Part shown: positions 1 through 8,581 of the stretch, one piece after another
How the letters are laid out: each line of letters starts with the position of its first letter
How positions within the stretch are numbered: the first letter of the stretch is position 1
From: Nitrosomonas sp. Nm34
GTDB lineage: Bacteria > Pseudomonadota > Gammaproteobacteria > Burkholderiales > Nitrosomonadaceae
Reading direction: 5' to 3'
Length of the DNA: 64,000 bases
NCBI RefSeq assembly: GCF_900113925.1
Contig: NZ_FORD01000016.1
Span: 1 to 64,000, forward strand
Made by a program: the position numbers and the translations under genes
The notes under the pieces: generated by a model
Told to the model about the DNA's origin: nothing
Database searches by the model: none
The model's input: the letters and a program-made list of their open reading frames with translations, nothing else

Positions 1-1
1 A

Positions 2-303
2 AGCCAGATTGGAGCGCAACCCGCTTTTGCCCAAATGGGACATTCTGATTCGGCCAGCCTGATGGGGATGTTTATTTTCGGAAATCGCCTAAAAGCCTGT
101 TTTGCCGGGCTTAGAGAGCAGGTGGCAAAAGAATTTAAATATCGTGTAGCTCTAAATATTCTTTCCCAAATGATAGGTCGCACGAAGTGACCGCTATAAT
201 GTGTGAACTTGGTTATGATGCAAATGTGAGTCAAATTACTGACCAGTATGCGAAGATTATTGTTAATAACTATATTTTCCACGAACTGGCTAATCAATGC
301 TAA
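2..303 (+). pseudogene. Unidentified broken ORF at the left edge
   Basis: An open frame enters from the left edge and stops at 188-190. The neighbouring frame continues with plausible protein sequence (from about 191) to a TAA at 301-303. A single frameshift near 180-190 would join them into one C-terminal segment of about 100 residues. I do not recognise the family. The segment is cut by the window edge, so it could also be two unrelated open stretches. Confidence 0.25.
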
Positions 304-308
304 GGAAG

Positions 309-407
309 CTAGAAAAAATAACTTGAACATCACAGTGAATGGAATTACAAAATTAAGCATCGATTATCCATGAATATAGCGTGATGTGTTCAAGTTGTTT
401 TTTCTAG
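309..407. repeat. 99-bp inverted repeat / MITE-like hairpin
   Basis: The arm at 309-334 (beginning CTAGAAAAAATAACTTGAAC) is matched as a reverse complement by the arm at 381-407 (ending GTTCAAGTTGTTTTTTCTAG), with about two differences. The roughly 45-base centre is AT-rich. It starts six bases after the stop of the broken ORF. It could be a miniature element, a remnant IS end pair or a large terminator. The remaining bases up to 701 show nothing I can name. Confidence 0.55.
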
Positions 408-701
408 ATCACTAAGGGATTTGCACGCTTGATTTAAGCTTTCTGGCTTTTCTGCTAAAAGCAGATATTAAAGCATGAAGAATGTATTGTTAAGAAAGGG
501 GCGCGTTGCTATTTTGGAATTATAGATAATACGAGACGACGCTTCCCTTATTTAAACTTTTCTTAGAATTAATGAATTAATTGCCTGACTAGTTTAACTA
601 AAGAGTACCTTGATAAATTATTTCCTTCATCTTCTAATTGAGCACCGATTTCATCAACAAGAGAGCTGAAGAAAAATTAAACTGGCACTATAAAACAAAA
701 T

Positions 702-1151
702 ATGGCTACAGGCAAAGTAAGTTATTTTCTTGATATCCTGAGTAAAACTCCAGCTCATCAGAATTTATTCGTTTCAGCAAATCAAATAATTCAAATACAA
801 CGTATTTTCCAAAAGACTATTTCTCCTCAGTTAGCTAAACGATGTCTTATTGGTAAGTTTTCCGAAGGAATACTCGTAATATACGTAGACAGCAGTGCTA
901 TAGCAGCTAAATTAAAACATATTACTCCGTCATTGCTGAAGAAATTTGGTTCACAGGTGAATACAATCCAGGTTATCGTAAATAATCAATGTTATAAAAA
1001 TGCTATTAGCCTTTCAACTTACTACAAGCCACAACTAAGCCAGAAAGCAGCTCAGAATTTGAGTGAATTAGTTTTAGCAATCCCCATGTCGCCTCTTAGA
1101 ACTGCTGTCGAGTCACTGCTCCATAATTGCAAACCTGACGAATTATGTTAG
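702..1151 (+). CDS. DUF721 (DciA-like) protein
   Basis: A protein of 149 residues with the layout of the DUF721 family: a basic N-terminal half carrying the family-type stretch KRCLIGKF followed by GILVIYVDSSAIAAKLKHI, then a more variable C-terminal third. Proteobacterial DUF721 proteins include DciA, which helps load or retain the replicative helicase DnaB, but many members are uncharacterised. The gene stands alone, followed at once by a stem-loop. The start ATG has no strong ribosome binding site. The family call rests on recognising the N-terminal pattern; the DciA function is inference. Confidence 0.6.
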   Translation: MATGKVSYFLDILSKTPAHQNLFVSANQIIQIQRIFQKTISPQLAKRCLIGKFSEGILVIYVDSSAIAAKLKHITPSLLKKFGSQVNTIQVIVNNQCYKNAISLSTYYKPQLSQKAAQNLSELVLAIPMSPLRTAVESLLHNCKPDELC

Positions 1152-1161
1152 ATTTTTTGTT

Positions 1162-1191
1162 AGATTGTGAGAGCGAAGCGAGCTACAATCT
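1162..1191 (+). terminator. Stem-loop after the DUF721 gene
   Basis: AGATTGT (1162-1168) pairs with ACAATCT (1185-1191), and the intervening bases contain a second GC-rich pairing around GCGAAGCG. It begins 10 bases after the stop codon. There is no T-run after the stem, so it may be a processing or rho-dependent site. The stretch from 1192 to the IS end at 1449 contains a short ORF with no recognisable product and an 8-bp inverted pair CACGGTGC/GCACCGTG. Confidence 0.45.
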
Positions 1192-1448
1192 GAACCAGTT
1201 GTTGGACAAGCCCGTGTTTAAAGTATCCCCTTCTCTATGAGAATATCTTTATGAATTTCAGCGGCTGTAAATTTTATTGTACTCAAACAAACCTCAAGAA
1301 TGAGTATGTGACATTTTTATGGATGCAGAACAGCCGGCCTGCTTCACGGTGCGAATGCGCTTACCTCATCCTGTGTCTCCACCACTGCACCGTGCAGATA
1401 ATGCCCGTGGGTGACTGCGAGATGCACGTTCACATAATTTTCATTCCA

Positions 1449-2938
1449 GATTTTCCATTAGGACCGGCTGAGGTGTAAATATTGAGTTAATTTAACGGAA
1501 GATCAATCATTTTGGGTCTATCCCACACACCATCAATTCGTTTGCGTTGTTGCATGGCAACAACCAGATTAAAAGTCTTTTTAAAAATCTTTTTCGACCC
1601 GTATGGGTATAATTAGCCAGCTTTGGCAAAGAGCTTATAGCGCAGCGTTTTGAGGGTATGCAGAACATTAACCCTTACCTGAAACAGCATCGCTCCTCAA
1701 TATCGCCAGACGAAACAAACTCATCGAATTGTAATCCGGCGTCACTGTCAGTAAAACAGCTTCAGTGGCCCAGAAATCTCTGAGATTAAAGCTTTCTCCA
1801 CCAAAATCATATTTCAGTATCTTTGATACGGTTCTCACAGTCAGCACGGCCACACGATACAAACGCCAAAGTTTGGTTTTAGGTAAATCCGTATCGGTGA
1901 CCAGAGCACTGTACGGTAGTGAACAAAAGCTGGATAATCGGCAAATAAAGACCATATCTTGCCATTAGCATCAGGCCACTCCTCGATTTTTTGCCGAATA
2001 CCGACCGCCTCGCGTGGTTTTATTCAGATTGGCGCCTAGTAGTCAAAAGTGATTAACTCTATGCCATCATCCAGTGCCCACCAGCCTGTCTCATCTACCA
2101 GTGCTCTTTGCAATGGCTGATTGAGGTGCAAGGCAATTAGATAATGCATGCTCCGCTGATCCAAATTATCCAAAAACGCACTATCACTAAAACCACTATC
2201 CGCCCGAAGTAACAAGACCCGTTTACCAGCCAGCTTCTCCAAACTGTCGTCCAAAAAAGCCAATGCATTATTGGCACTATGGCTGTTAGCTGGCCTTAGC
2301 CATAGGTTCGCTACCATGCAAATATCTGCGACAAAAGCCATCAAAAGGTGATGAAGAATAAAGCCCGTGCATTAGTAACCTCGCGCCGCACCTTCCTGCT
2401 ACCCATAGCGTGTCATTACCGTTGAATCCAGATCCAGTATTAATCTGTCAACGTGAAGATTGCCAAAAAATCAGCGGTATAAATTTCCAAATACCCGCGT
2501 GTTCATGCTTTGATTAAACTTCCTGAATAGCCGTATGATTGCTTTGAAATTGACCATTCGTTTAAAACCAAACAGCTTCTTCAGCACAGAATGATGCCGT
2601 GTCACTTCTGTCTGTTCAAAATGGTTTGCTCCGCACCAGACTGATAATATGAACTGCAAAAGCAACTGAATCGGTGCATAACCTCGATTACTGCCAGGTT
2701 GCGGCAACTACAACTTATCACAGCTTCACTAAATCCAATTCGGTCCAGCATCCGCTTCATCAATCCCATACCTTCCCAAGCTGTTATCTCTTTATTGGTA
2801 AAGCGAAGCTTAAAATCCACAAGCATCCTCCGGAAGTAAAACGTGCATGAATCAAACCACCCTTACTTAACAAATTATCCTTGTTTTTAACAGCTTATTC
2901 TAATGGCTTCCATTAGAAAATCTCCCTAATGGAAAATC
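1449..2938 (-). mobile_element. Decayed IS1380-family insertion sequence
   Basis: The transposase remnant is bracketed by a 14-bp terminal inverted repeat: GATTTTCCATTAGG at 1449-1462 and its exact reverse complement at 2925-2938. A further palindrome CTAATGG-CTT-CCATTAG lies at 2900-2916, just inside the right end. The length of about 1.49 kb is normal for IS1380-type elements. I could not identify a target-site duplication. The transposase is frameshifted, so the element cannot move by itself. Confidence 0.75.
1487..2826 (-). pseudogene. IS1380-family transposase, frameshifted
   Basis: Read on the minus strand from the ATG at 2826, successive frames give one degraded transposase of about 446 codons: an N-terminal segment with FTNKEITAWEGMGLMKRMLD, then NRGYAPIQLLLQF and RHHSVLKKLFGFKR, a central catalytic-domain stretch with LLLRADSGFSDSAFLD, then LWRLYRVAV and SFNLRDFWATEA near the C-terminus. 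It ends at the complement of 1487-1489. At least four frame changes or stops break it. A GGAGG sits directly before the ATG. The family assignment is by recognition of these segments. Confidence 0.8.
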
Positions 2939-2987
2939 CGAGATAAACCACAAAACAAAAAGGGATTTTTTTAATGAAAAGAATAAG

Positions 2988-3016
2988 TTGACATCACTTT
3001 ATATCAAATGTAGATT
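2988..3016 (+). promoter_or_regulatory. Sigma70-type promoter of the nor cluster
   Basis: TTGACA (2988-2993), a 17-base spacer and TAGATT (3011-3016) lie 43 bases before the first nor gene. The ribosome binding site GGAGGG is at 3042-3047. The -35 element begins 50 bases outside the right end of the decayed IS. No regulator site could be assigned in that 50-base gap. Confidence 0.6.
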
Positions 3017-3058
3017 CGCGATTCTGTATATCAATAAAAATGGAGGGAGAAATTTAAA

Positions 3059-3583
3059 ATGGTCTCAACAGTCTACGCCATTACACTTGTGGTCATGGCT
3101 TTAATAGCAGCAGTTTTCTGTTTTGTCATTGTTAATTCCAAGAAGGTTGAAACAGATTATTCATCAGTTACAAAGAAATGGTACGGGGTACGCGGCAAGT
3201 GGTTTTTTTTCCTACTGACACTTGGGGTTATCATTACATATCTTTCTCTTAGTCCGTTCCCGATTCCCGATCAGAAGAAAGGCTATCAAGAGAATGAGTA
3301 TCAAGTCGTCAAAGTCGATTCCTATCAGTGGTATTGGACAATGACACCCAACACCGTTGAAGCAGGTAAACCGGTAACATTCCTTGTTACCTCGGGAGAC
3401 GTGAATCATGGTTTCGGTATTTATGATGAAAATCTGGAATTACTAGGACAGACTCAGGCAATGCCGGGCTACACTAACAAACTGATTCATACCTTCGATA
3501 AACCAGGTAAATATAAGATTCTCTGTCTTGAGTATTGTGGCGTAGCTCATCATGCCATGATCACCGAGCTAACAGTAAAATAA
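3059..3583 (+). CDS. norS: Nitric oxide reductase NorSY-type subunit II with CuA site
   Basis: A protein of 174 residues shaped like a short cytochrome oxidase subunit II: two N-terminal membrane helices (about 3-25 and 48-66), then a periplasmic cupredoxin domain. All CuA ligands are visible: H117 in VNHGFG, C156 and C160 in CLEYC, H164 and M167 in the following GVAHHAM. It should accept electrons from a soluble cytochrome c and pass them to the catalytic subunit encoded 44 bases downstream. In Nitrosomonas this gene order is called norSY-senC-orf1, and the enzyme is the copper-containing sNOR class. A preceding GGAGGG supports the ATG start. A conventional oxidase subunit II is the alternative, but the partner subunit argues against it. 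Confidence 0.8.
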   Translation: MVSTVYAITLVVMALIAAVFCFVIVNSKKVETDYSSVTKKWYGVRGKWFFFLLTLGVIITYLSLSPFPIPDQKKGYQENEYQVVKVDSYQWYWTMTPNTVEAGKPVTFLVTSGDVNHGFGIYDENLELLGQTQAMPGYTNKLIHTFDKPGKYKILCLEYCGVAHHAMITELTVK

Positions 3584-3627
3584 GCAGTTCATCAGTAAAC
3601 AAGGATAATTAAAGAGTGGAGGGCACT

Positions 3628-5109
3628 ATGAGTAGTACAGCAGTAGTGAATAGAAAGATTGAATATAGTGAATCAGAAAATAGAAATGCTCTGATTGCGG
3701 TCAAGGCGCATTTGATCTTGGGTTTGGCAGTCTTACTGTTGATGATGTTAGCGGGGCTAACCATGCGGGCAGTACAAGGCACTTGGCTGGAAATTGGTGC
3801 TGATTTGTTTTATCAAATCATGACAGTCCATGGAGTAGGAGTCGTAGGAGCTGCGGGAATTGGCTCCACAGGTGTGTTATGGTATTTTCTGCGTCAATAT
3901 GTGCGCTTAAGCAACACTATCTTCTGGATCAATTTCTTCGTTTTTGTGGCGGGCGTGGTCATGCTCTTGGGCTCTATTTTTCTAGGGGGTTATGGCGGTG
4001 CATGGACCTTTCTTTATCCGTTGCCAGGTAAATCGATGGGGGTCTGGTCAACTGGTGCTGCAGCTGTTTTTCAATTGGCATTGCTTATTATTGGAACTGG
4101 CTTCTTGATTCTTTACCTGGATATGGGCAGAGGCATTCTGGCTAGTTTTGGCAGCCTGTCAAAAGCACTTGGACTTCCACAACTTTTTGGGCGAGTGCCA
4201 GTCGATACTACCCATCCACCAACTGTCGTAGCTGGTACCATGGTTCTCATTGTCAACTTCTTGGGGATTGCAGCTGGAGCAGTGGTATTGGTCATGGGCC
4301 TGATCAATTTATATAATCCAGAATTTCAGCCTGATGCACTGTTGATGAAAAATTTGATTTATTTCTTTGGTCATGTCTTCATTAACGCTACTATTTATGC
4401 TTCTGTTACCGCGGTATACGAATTGCTTCCTCGTTATACTGGGCGTCCATGGAAGACCAGTAAAGTGTTTTATGCAGCCTGGTTCGCTATTGTATTCATG
4501 GTGATGGCAGTTTATCCACATCATTTGATGATGGATTTCCCCATGCCGCGATGGGCATTGATAGTGGGGCAAGTGCTTTCTTTTGGTAGTGGTATACCAG
4601 TTCTGGTCGTTACCGGTTACGGTGCATTGATGATTGTTTATCGCTCTGGAATTCAATGGAGCACTACTACAAAATTGTTGTTCTTATCGATGTTTGGCTG
4701 GGCAGCCGGTGTAATTCCAGCTATTCTGGATGCTATGGTTACCGTTAACAGAGTATTTCATAACACTATGTGGGTACCGGGGCATTTCCATTTCTACTTG
4801 TTGCTCGGATTACTGCCAATGATGTTCGGCTTTATCTATCACCTGACGGGTGAAGGACGTCAAGGCGAGCAACCTAAAGCGGCTGATAACCTAGGTTTTT
4901 ACGCCTATTTAATAGGTGCCTTCTTGACATCTATGGTATTTCTCGCCAGCGGTGCAAACAGCATTCCTCGCCGTTGGGCGACACATATGGCAGAGTGGGT
5001 AACTTTTGCGCAGGTGGGCACAGTTGCGGCTGCATTGGTTGTGCTGGGCATGTTAGTATTTACATTCCGTGCGCTCTTCAGTTTGCCTAAAGCTGCTGAG
5101 CCACGCTAA
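3628..5109 (+). CDS. norY: Nitric oxide reductase NorSY-type catalytic subunit I
   Basis: A 493-residue heme-copper oxidase superfamily subunit I with about twelve membrane helices. The histidines expected to bind the low-spin heme and the heme-copper centre are present: H68 (TVHG), H249, H298-H299 (YPHHLM), H386 and H388 (PGHFHF). The helix VI motif, which in O2-reducing oxidases reads HPEVY and supplies the cross-linked tyrosine, reads HVFIN here (249-253). Glutamate and tyrosine are therefore both missing, as expected for an sNOR rather than an oxidase. The ATG at 3628 is preferred over the GTG at 3616 because GGAGG lies 5 bases before it. It probably reduces NO made by nitrite reductase under low oxygen. 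Confidence 0.8.
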   Translation: MSSTAVVNRKIEYSESENRNALIAVKAHLILGLAVLLLMMLAGLTMRAVQGTWLEIGADLFYQIMTVHGVGVVGAAGIGSTGVLWYFLRQYVRLSNTIFWINFFVFVAGVVMLLGSIFLGGYGGAWTFLYPLPGKSMGVWSTGAAAVFQLALLIIGTGFLILYLDMGRGILASFGSLSKALGLPQLFGRVPVDTTHPPTVVAGTMVLIVNFLGIAAGAVVLVMGLINLYNPEFQPDALLMKNLIYFFGHVFINATIYASVTAVYELLPRYTGRPWKTSKVFYAAWFAIVFMVMAVYPHHLMMDFPMPRWALIVGQVLSFGSGIPVLVVTGYGALMIVYRSGIQWSTTTKLLFLSMFGWAAGVIPAILDAMVTVNRVFHNTMWVPGHFHFYLLLGLLPMMFGFIYHLTGEGRQGEQPKAADNLGFYAYLIGAFLTSMVFLASGANSIPRRWATHMAEWVTFAQVGTVAAALVVLGMLVFTFRALFSLPKAAEPR

Positions 5110-5112
5110 AAT

Positions 5113-5142
5113 TATAATTCTCCCTGATAAGGGAGAATTATA
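5113..5142 (+). terminator. Perfect 13-bp stem-loop between norY and senC
   Basis: TATAATTCTCCCT (5113-5125) and AGGGAGAATTATA (5130-5142) pair perfectly around a 4-base loop GATA, starting four bases after the norY stop. No T-run follows, so it is more likely an mRNA-stabilising or attenuating hairpin that sets the ratio of structural to assembly genes than a full terminator. Confidence 0.6.
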
Positions 5143-5252
5143 AGAAAAGTGCCGGAAATATCTTAAGGACTCAATGCAAACTGGTTGTAAGCAGGCAAAG
5201 CGTCTGATATAAGATATTTCTGGCTTTTTCTTCTAAGGAGAATCAAAAAAGC

Positions 5253-5879
5253 ATGAGAACATTCCTGGCAACGACCTTGATAGTCATAGCTGGATTACTC
5301 ATTCTCTGGATAAGTACAGATGGGGGGCGCGCTTATACTGTTGAAGAAGCGCGCCGCCTTGAGGTACGCGAGAATCCTCGTCCTATCCCTAACTGGCGAT
5401 TACAGAATCAAGATTCGGAGATGATTGCTCTACACGATTTTCGTAATCAATTTATAGTTATTGATTTTTTTTATACCAGCTGCCCAAGTGTATGTTTGAT
5501 ACTTGGCAGCAGTCTGAAAGAGTTGCAAAAAGATTTTTCTTCGGAATTAGAGAAAAATAATTTGAAGCTTATAAGTATCAGTTTTGATCCAGAGAAAGAT
5601 ACTCCTCAGAAACTGAGAGAGTATCTTTCCCATTTTTCTGCCAATCTTAAATATTGGATGGCAGCACGTCCCACAAGCTCATCTCAGAAGGAAGCCATCC
5701 TTGATTTCTTTAAGGTAATCGTTATTCCTGATGAGTATGGCGGTTATACGCATTCTGCAGGTTATCACGTCATTGATCGAACGGGTAGATTAGTTGCTAT
5801 TTTTGGTATTGAGCAGCTTAATGAGCTAAAAGAATATTTAACTCAATCATTAAATAAAGAACATGTTCAACAAGATTAA
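5253..5879 (+). CDS. senC: SenC/Sco-family copper chaperone
   Basis: A 208-residue protein with one N-terminal membrane anchor (about 4-22) and a thioredoxin-like Sco domain outside. The copper-binding motif is intact: C77 and C81 in CPSVC, and H167 in THSAGYH. Sco proteins deliver copper to the CuA centre of subunit II, which fits its place after the CuA-containing norS. A ribosome binding site AAGGAG is at 5235-5240. The 3' end overlaps the next gene by 17 bases, so the two are translated together. Confidence 0.85.
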   Translation: MRTFLATTLIVIAGLLILWISTDGGRAYTVEEARRLEVRENPRPIPNWRLQNQDSEMIALHDFRNQFIVIDFFYTSCPSVCLILGSSLKELQKDFSSELEKNNLKLISISFDPEKDTPQKLREYLSHFSANLKYWMAARPTSSSQKEAILDFFKVIVIPDEYGGYTHSAGYHVIDRTGRLVAIFGIEQLNELKEYLTQSLNKEHVQQD

Positions 5880-6432
5880 GCGAGAATGGTTGCTGCTGGC
5901 AGCATTTGTTGCACTGGCTTTGCCTCCCTTGCGGCAATTTCTGGAACAGAGCATGGTGACACACATGCTGGTCCAAATCCCGATATTAGCGATAATAGGG
6001 TGGATGATTGGAAAATCACTACCTGCAAATTGGAAAAATAAGATAGCGTCATGGAATCAATGGGGAATAACAGGCATGGCGCTTGCTATTGTTATCATGA
6101 CTTACTGGATGTTGCCGCGCGCCCTCGATGCTGCAATATCAGAATGGTATTTCGAGCTAATAAAATTTATTACTATTTTTATAATGGGTATGTCGCTTAG
6201 TTTGAGCTGGCCATTGCTTCATCCTATTGCGCAAGGGGTTTTCAAACTGGAGTTTTGGGCTACCTTTATGCGTCTAGGTTGGCTGTATTTAGACCTACCT
6301 GATCGCCTTTGTGCAAATTATCTGTTGAGTGACCAGCGCATTCTGGGTCAGTTACTTTTGCTAGGCGGAAGTGCCTGGGCCATAGCTTGGGTATTTCGCA
6401 TTATGTTTGGAACTAAAATTATCAATACCTGA
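5863..6432 (+). CDS. Membrane protein of the nor cluster (orf1)
   Basis: A 189-residue integral membrane protein with about five hydrophobic segments (around 11-24, 35-50, 69-86, 98-119 and 161-183), with charged loops between. It overlaps the end of senC, so it belongs to the same operon and corresponds by position to orf1 of the norSY-senC-orf1 cluster. No catalytic or metal-binding motif is clear. A role in assembly or insertion of the reductase is inferred only from position. Confidence 0.6.
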   Translation: MFNKIKREWLLLAAFVALALPPLRQFLEQSMVTHMLVQIPILAIIGWMIGKSLPANWKNKIASWNQWGITGMALAIVIMTYWMLPRALDAAISEWYFELIKFITIFIMGMSLSLSWPLLHPIAQGVFKLEFWATFMRLGWLYLDLPDRLCANYLLSDQRILGQLLLLGGSAWAIAWVFRIMFGTKIINT

Positions 6433-7678
6433 AAATGCAACAGGGTATTTATTGATCAGGCAAAAAAGTTTGGTTATTTTCGCTTGCCGTATCAGATGGG
6501 GAAAGGAAAAGAAGAAGATCCTGATAGCTTCTGCTCCATTGAGCAAAACAAACCCAAGTGACATGCTATTTCTGGTGCCTAAAAGGGATCGACCGAACCT
6601 ATCGCAAATGACAGAAGAAAAGTGACCTGCACCCATAATCGGTGGCCGAAGGTGCGAGTAGTGGAAGTAGTGGTGCTATTAAAACACGGTCGGAACAACA
6701 GGTGCAAGCAGGCATTGAACCCCTGAGCCAGGAAGCAAGAATTGAGCTGCATGAACTCGTCCCTATTGCTTGGCTTAAAAGAAGCAAATGAAATTGTGTT
6801 TCGAACTGTTAAAGCGTCTAATGATAATAATATCGCTTTCTGGTGAATCTGACCAAACCAAAGAAGCAAGAACACAATAATCTTGGTGATGATCTTTTTC
6901 GGGTAAACAAGTGTTGAATCAGCGCCACAAGCCGAACCGATTGGCAGGGGAATGGCTGGGGGTTTGTATGGAAGAGCATTTGAGCGGCTGTATTCGGTAG
7001 GATACCCCTTTATTGCATTCCATTTTATGGGCTCTATACTTAGAGTATCATTGGAGTAAATTCACAATTGACGGATATTGCTCTAGACAAAGCTGACGCG
7101 GATCGAGCCTATCGAGCGGATAAGTTATTCCAATTCCCAATAAAAAAGTAAATAATTTTTTAAATAAAATTATTTCTTTACAAGATATTACGTAATTTTA
7201 TACTTTATTTTTCTATTGCGAATTAGAATTAGATAAGCTAACTTATCCGGCAACAATCAATGGCCCAGTCTATCTTCGAGCAATTTATTCGAGCATTTGC
7301 TTTGTAGGTTTAAGAAAACCAGCAAAAGATCCTACTGTTTCTGGCTAACTGCGGGATTGATCTTTAAGATAGGTTAAAGCCCGGTTGGAAGAGTACAAGG
7401 AAGCGATAGAGGAAGGGGGTTCTATCAAATTAGATAGAACCCCCTCACTCGTGAAAAAGACTTGGGGGCAATCTCAAGCATGCTAATCATGCAAAGTGCC
7501 AGTAGTAAAAACCACCCGTATAGAAGGTTAATGACAAACTATTCTTATCCTACTACCTAAAAGCATGGTCAAGACTTGCTATATCAGGTTGCGCCTGTCT
7601 TCATATATGATATCTGAGGTTATTTAGGGAACTAACTGGTTATGATCGCGCATTACTTACTTGTCTTAGGTTGTGTTT
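6433..7678. other. Gene-free region between nor cluster and FNT gene
   Basis: In these 1.25 kb no reading frame gives a recognisable protein; open stretches on both strands are short and lack ribosome binding sites. An 11-bp inverted pair CGGATAAGTTA (7117-7127) and TAACTTATCCG (7239-7249) flanks a very AT-rich 111-bp centre, and a strong hairpin lies at 7415-7444. The stretch from about 6580 to 7010 has mixed composition like decayed coding sequence, but I could not name its origin. Confidence 0.5.
7415..7444. terminator. Perfect 12-bp hairpin
   Basis: GGGGGTTCTATC (7415-7426) pairs perfectly with GATAGAACCCCC (7433-7444) around a 6-base loop AAATTA. It is 235 bases beyond the 3' end of the minus-strand channel gene and could end its transcript. 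Neither strand has a T-run after the stem, so the terminator call is tentative. Confidence 0.45.
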
Positions 7679-8581
7679 TTATGCGCTGTGCGTACGGTAC
7701 CACAACAATGAGTTAAATATCACTGCTCCTATAATATTACCTATCGTTACTGGGATTTGATTCCATAACCACCATTGCGAAATGGTAACATCTGCTCCAG
7801 ATAGAATTCCTACGGGAAAGACAAACATATTCACGACAGCATGCTCAAAACCAAGTGCAAAAAAGGTTGCGATTGGTAACCAGATTAACATCACCTTTCC
7901 CGAAACACTACGTGATGCTTTCGAAAAAACCGGACCGAGGCTGACTAACCAGTTACATAACACACCCATGCCAATGGCTGCAAACCAGCCAGTTAAACCG
8001 TATCCTGAATAAGAGGCTTTTTTTTCTGCGAGATGAGCTAATGTGATTAATACGGGAGGAGTTTCGCCTGCACCCCCCTTGGTCAATGCAAACCAAAGCA
8101 ACCAAGCAAAGAAAATACCGCCAGCTAGATTAGCCAGGAAAGTCCATGACCAGTTACGAATCACGCTTAGCAATTTAATTTTGCCTGCAAGCAGGGCCAT
8201 AGGCATGACGGAAAAGCTTCCTGTGGCCATCTCAAGGCCAAGCATCGCCAGCATGATATAACCAACCGGGAAAAGTAGGCCAGCAGCTGCTGTTGGCCAC
8301 CCTTGCGCAACCAACAATGCAGACAATGCCGTGGCATAAGCGAGAAAGGGTGTACACAAAAATCCCCGCACCAATATCTGAGAAACGTTAAATTTGCTTT
8401 TTTTAACTGCATCCTCGACAAGGTCACGTCCCATCTGTACCGGAGGAACGCTATCGATGATAGGTGAATTACTTGTTTTAGGCGGAATCGCACTCCCGCC
8501 AGCTGACATGGTCTCGGCGACAATACTGGACTGAATAGACTGTTCGATTGAACTAATCGAAGGTTGTTCGGATACTTTCAT
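7679..8581 (-). CDS. Formate/nitrite transporter (FNT) family channel
   Basis: A 300-residue membrane protein of the FocA/NirC family with six membrane helices. Family marks include GFEHAVVNMFVFPVGI in the C-terminal half and the re-entrant-loop-like LEMATGSFSVMP near residue 115. The first 65 or so residues are a hydrophilic serine- and proline-rich tail, longer than in FocA. FNT channels pass small monovalent anions such as formate, nitrite or hydrosulfide across the inner membrane. In an ammonia oxidiser nitrite export is the obvious guess, but substrate cannot be read from sequence. It is divergent from gshA. Confidence 0.8.
   Translation of the reverse strand: MKVSEQPSISSIEQSIQSSIVAETMSAGGSAIPPKTSNSPIIDSVPPVQMGRDLVEDAVKKSKFNVSQILVRGFLCTPFLAYATALSALLVAQGWPTAAAGLLFPVGYIMLAMLGLEMATGSFSVMPMALLAGKIKLLSVIRNWSWTFLANLAGGIFFAWLLWFALTKGGAGETPPVLITLAHLAEKKASYSGYGLTGWFAAIGMGVLCNWLVSLGPVFSKASRSVSGKVMLIWLPIATFFALGFEHAVVNMFVFPVGILSGADVTISQWWLWNQIPVTIGNIIGAVIFNSLLWYRTHSA

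Noticed and set aside
1251-1478. 75-codon plus-strand ORF between the DUF721 gene and the IS
   Set aside because: It has no ribosome binding site or recognisable sequence, and its 3' end runs into the IS terminal repeat.
1668-2344. Separate small minus-strand ORFs
   Set aside because: They are fragments of the one frameshifted IS1380 transposase, not individual genes.
3616-5109. Reading norY as a cytochrome aa3 oxidase subunit starting at the GTG
   Set aside because: The helix VI motif lacks the cross-linked tyrosine and glutamate, and the GGAGG overlapping that GTG serves the ATG at 3628.
6361-6875. Overlapping ORFs of 60-98 codons on both strands after orf1
   Set aside because: Their sequences match nothing I know, they lack ribosome binding sites, and they overlap each other on both strands.
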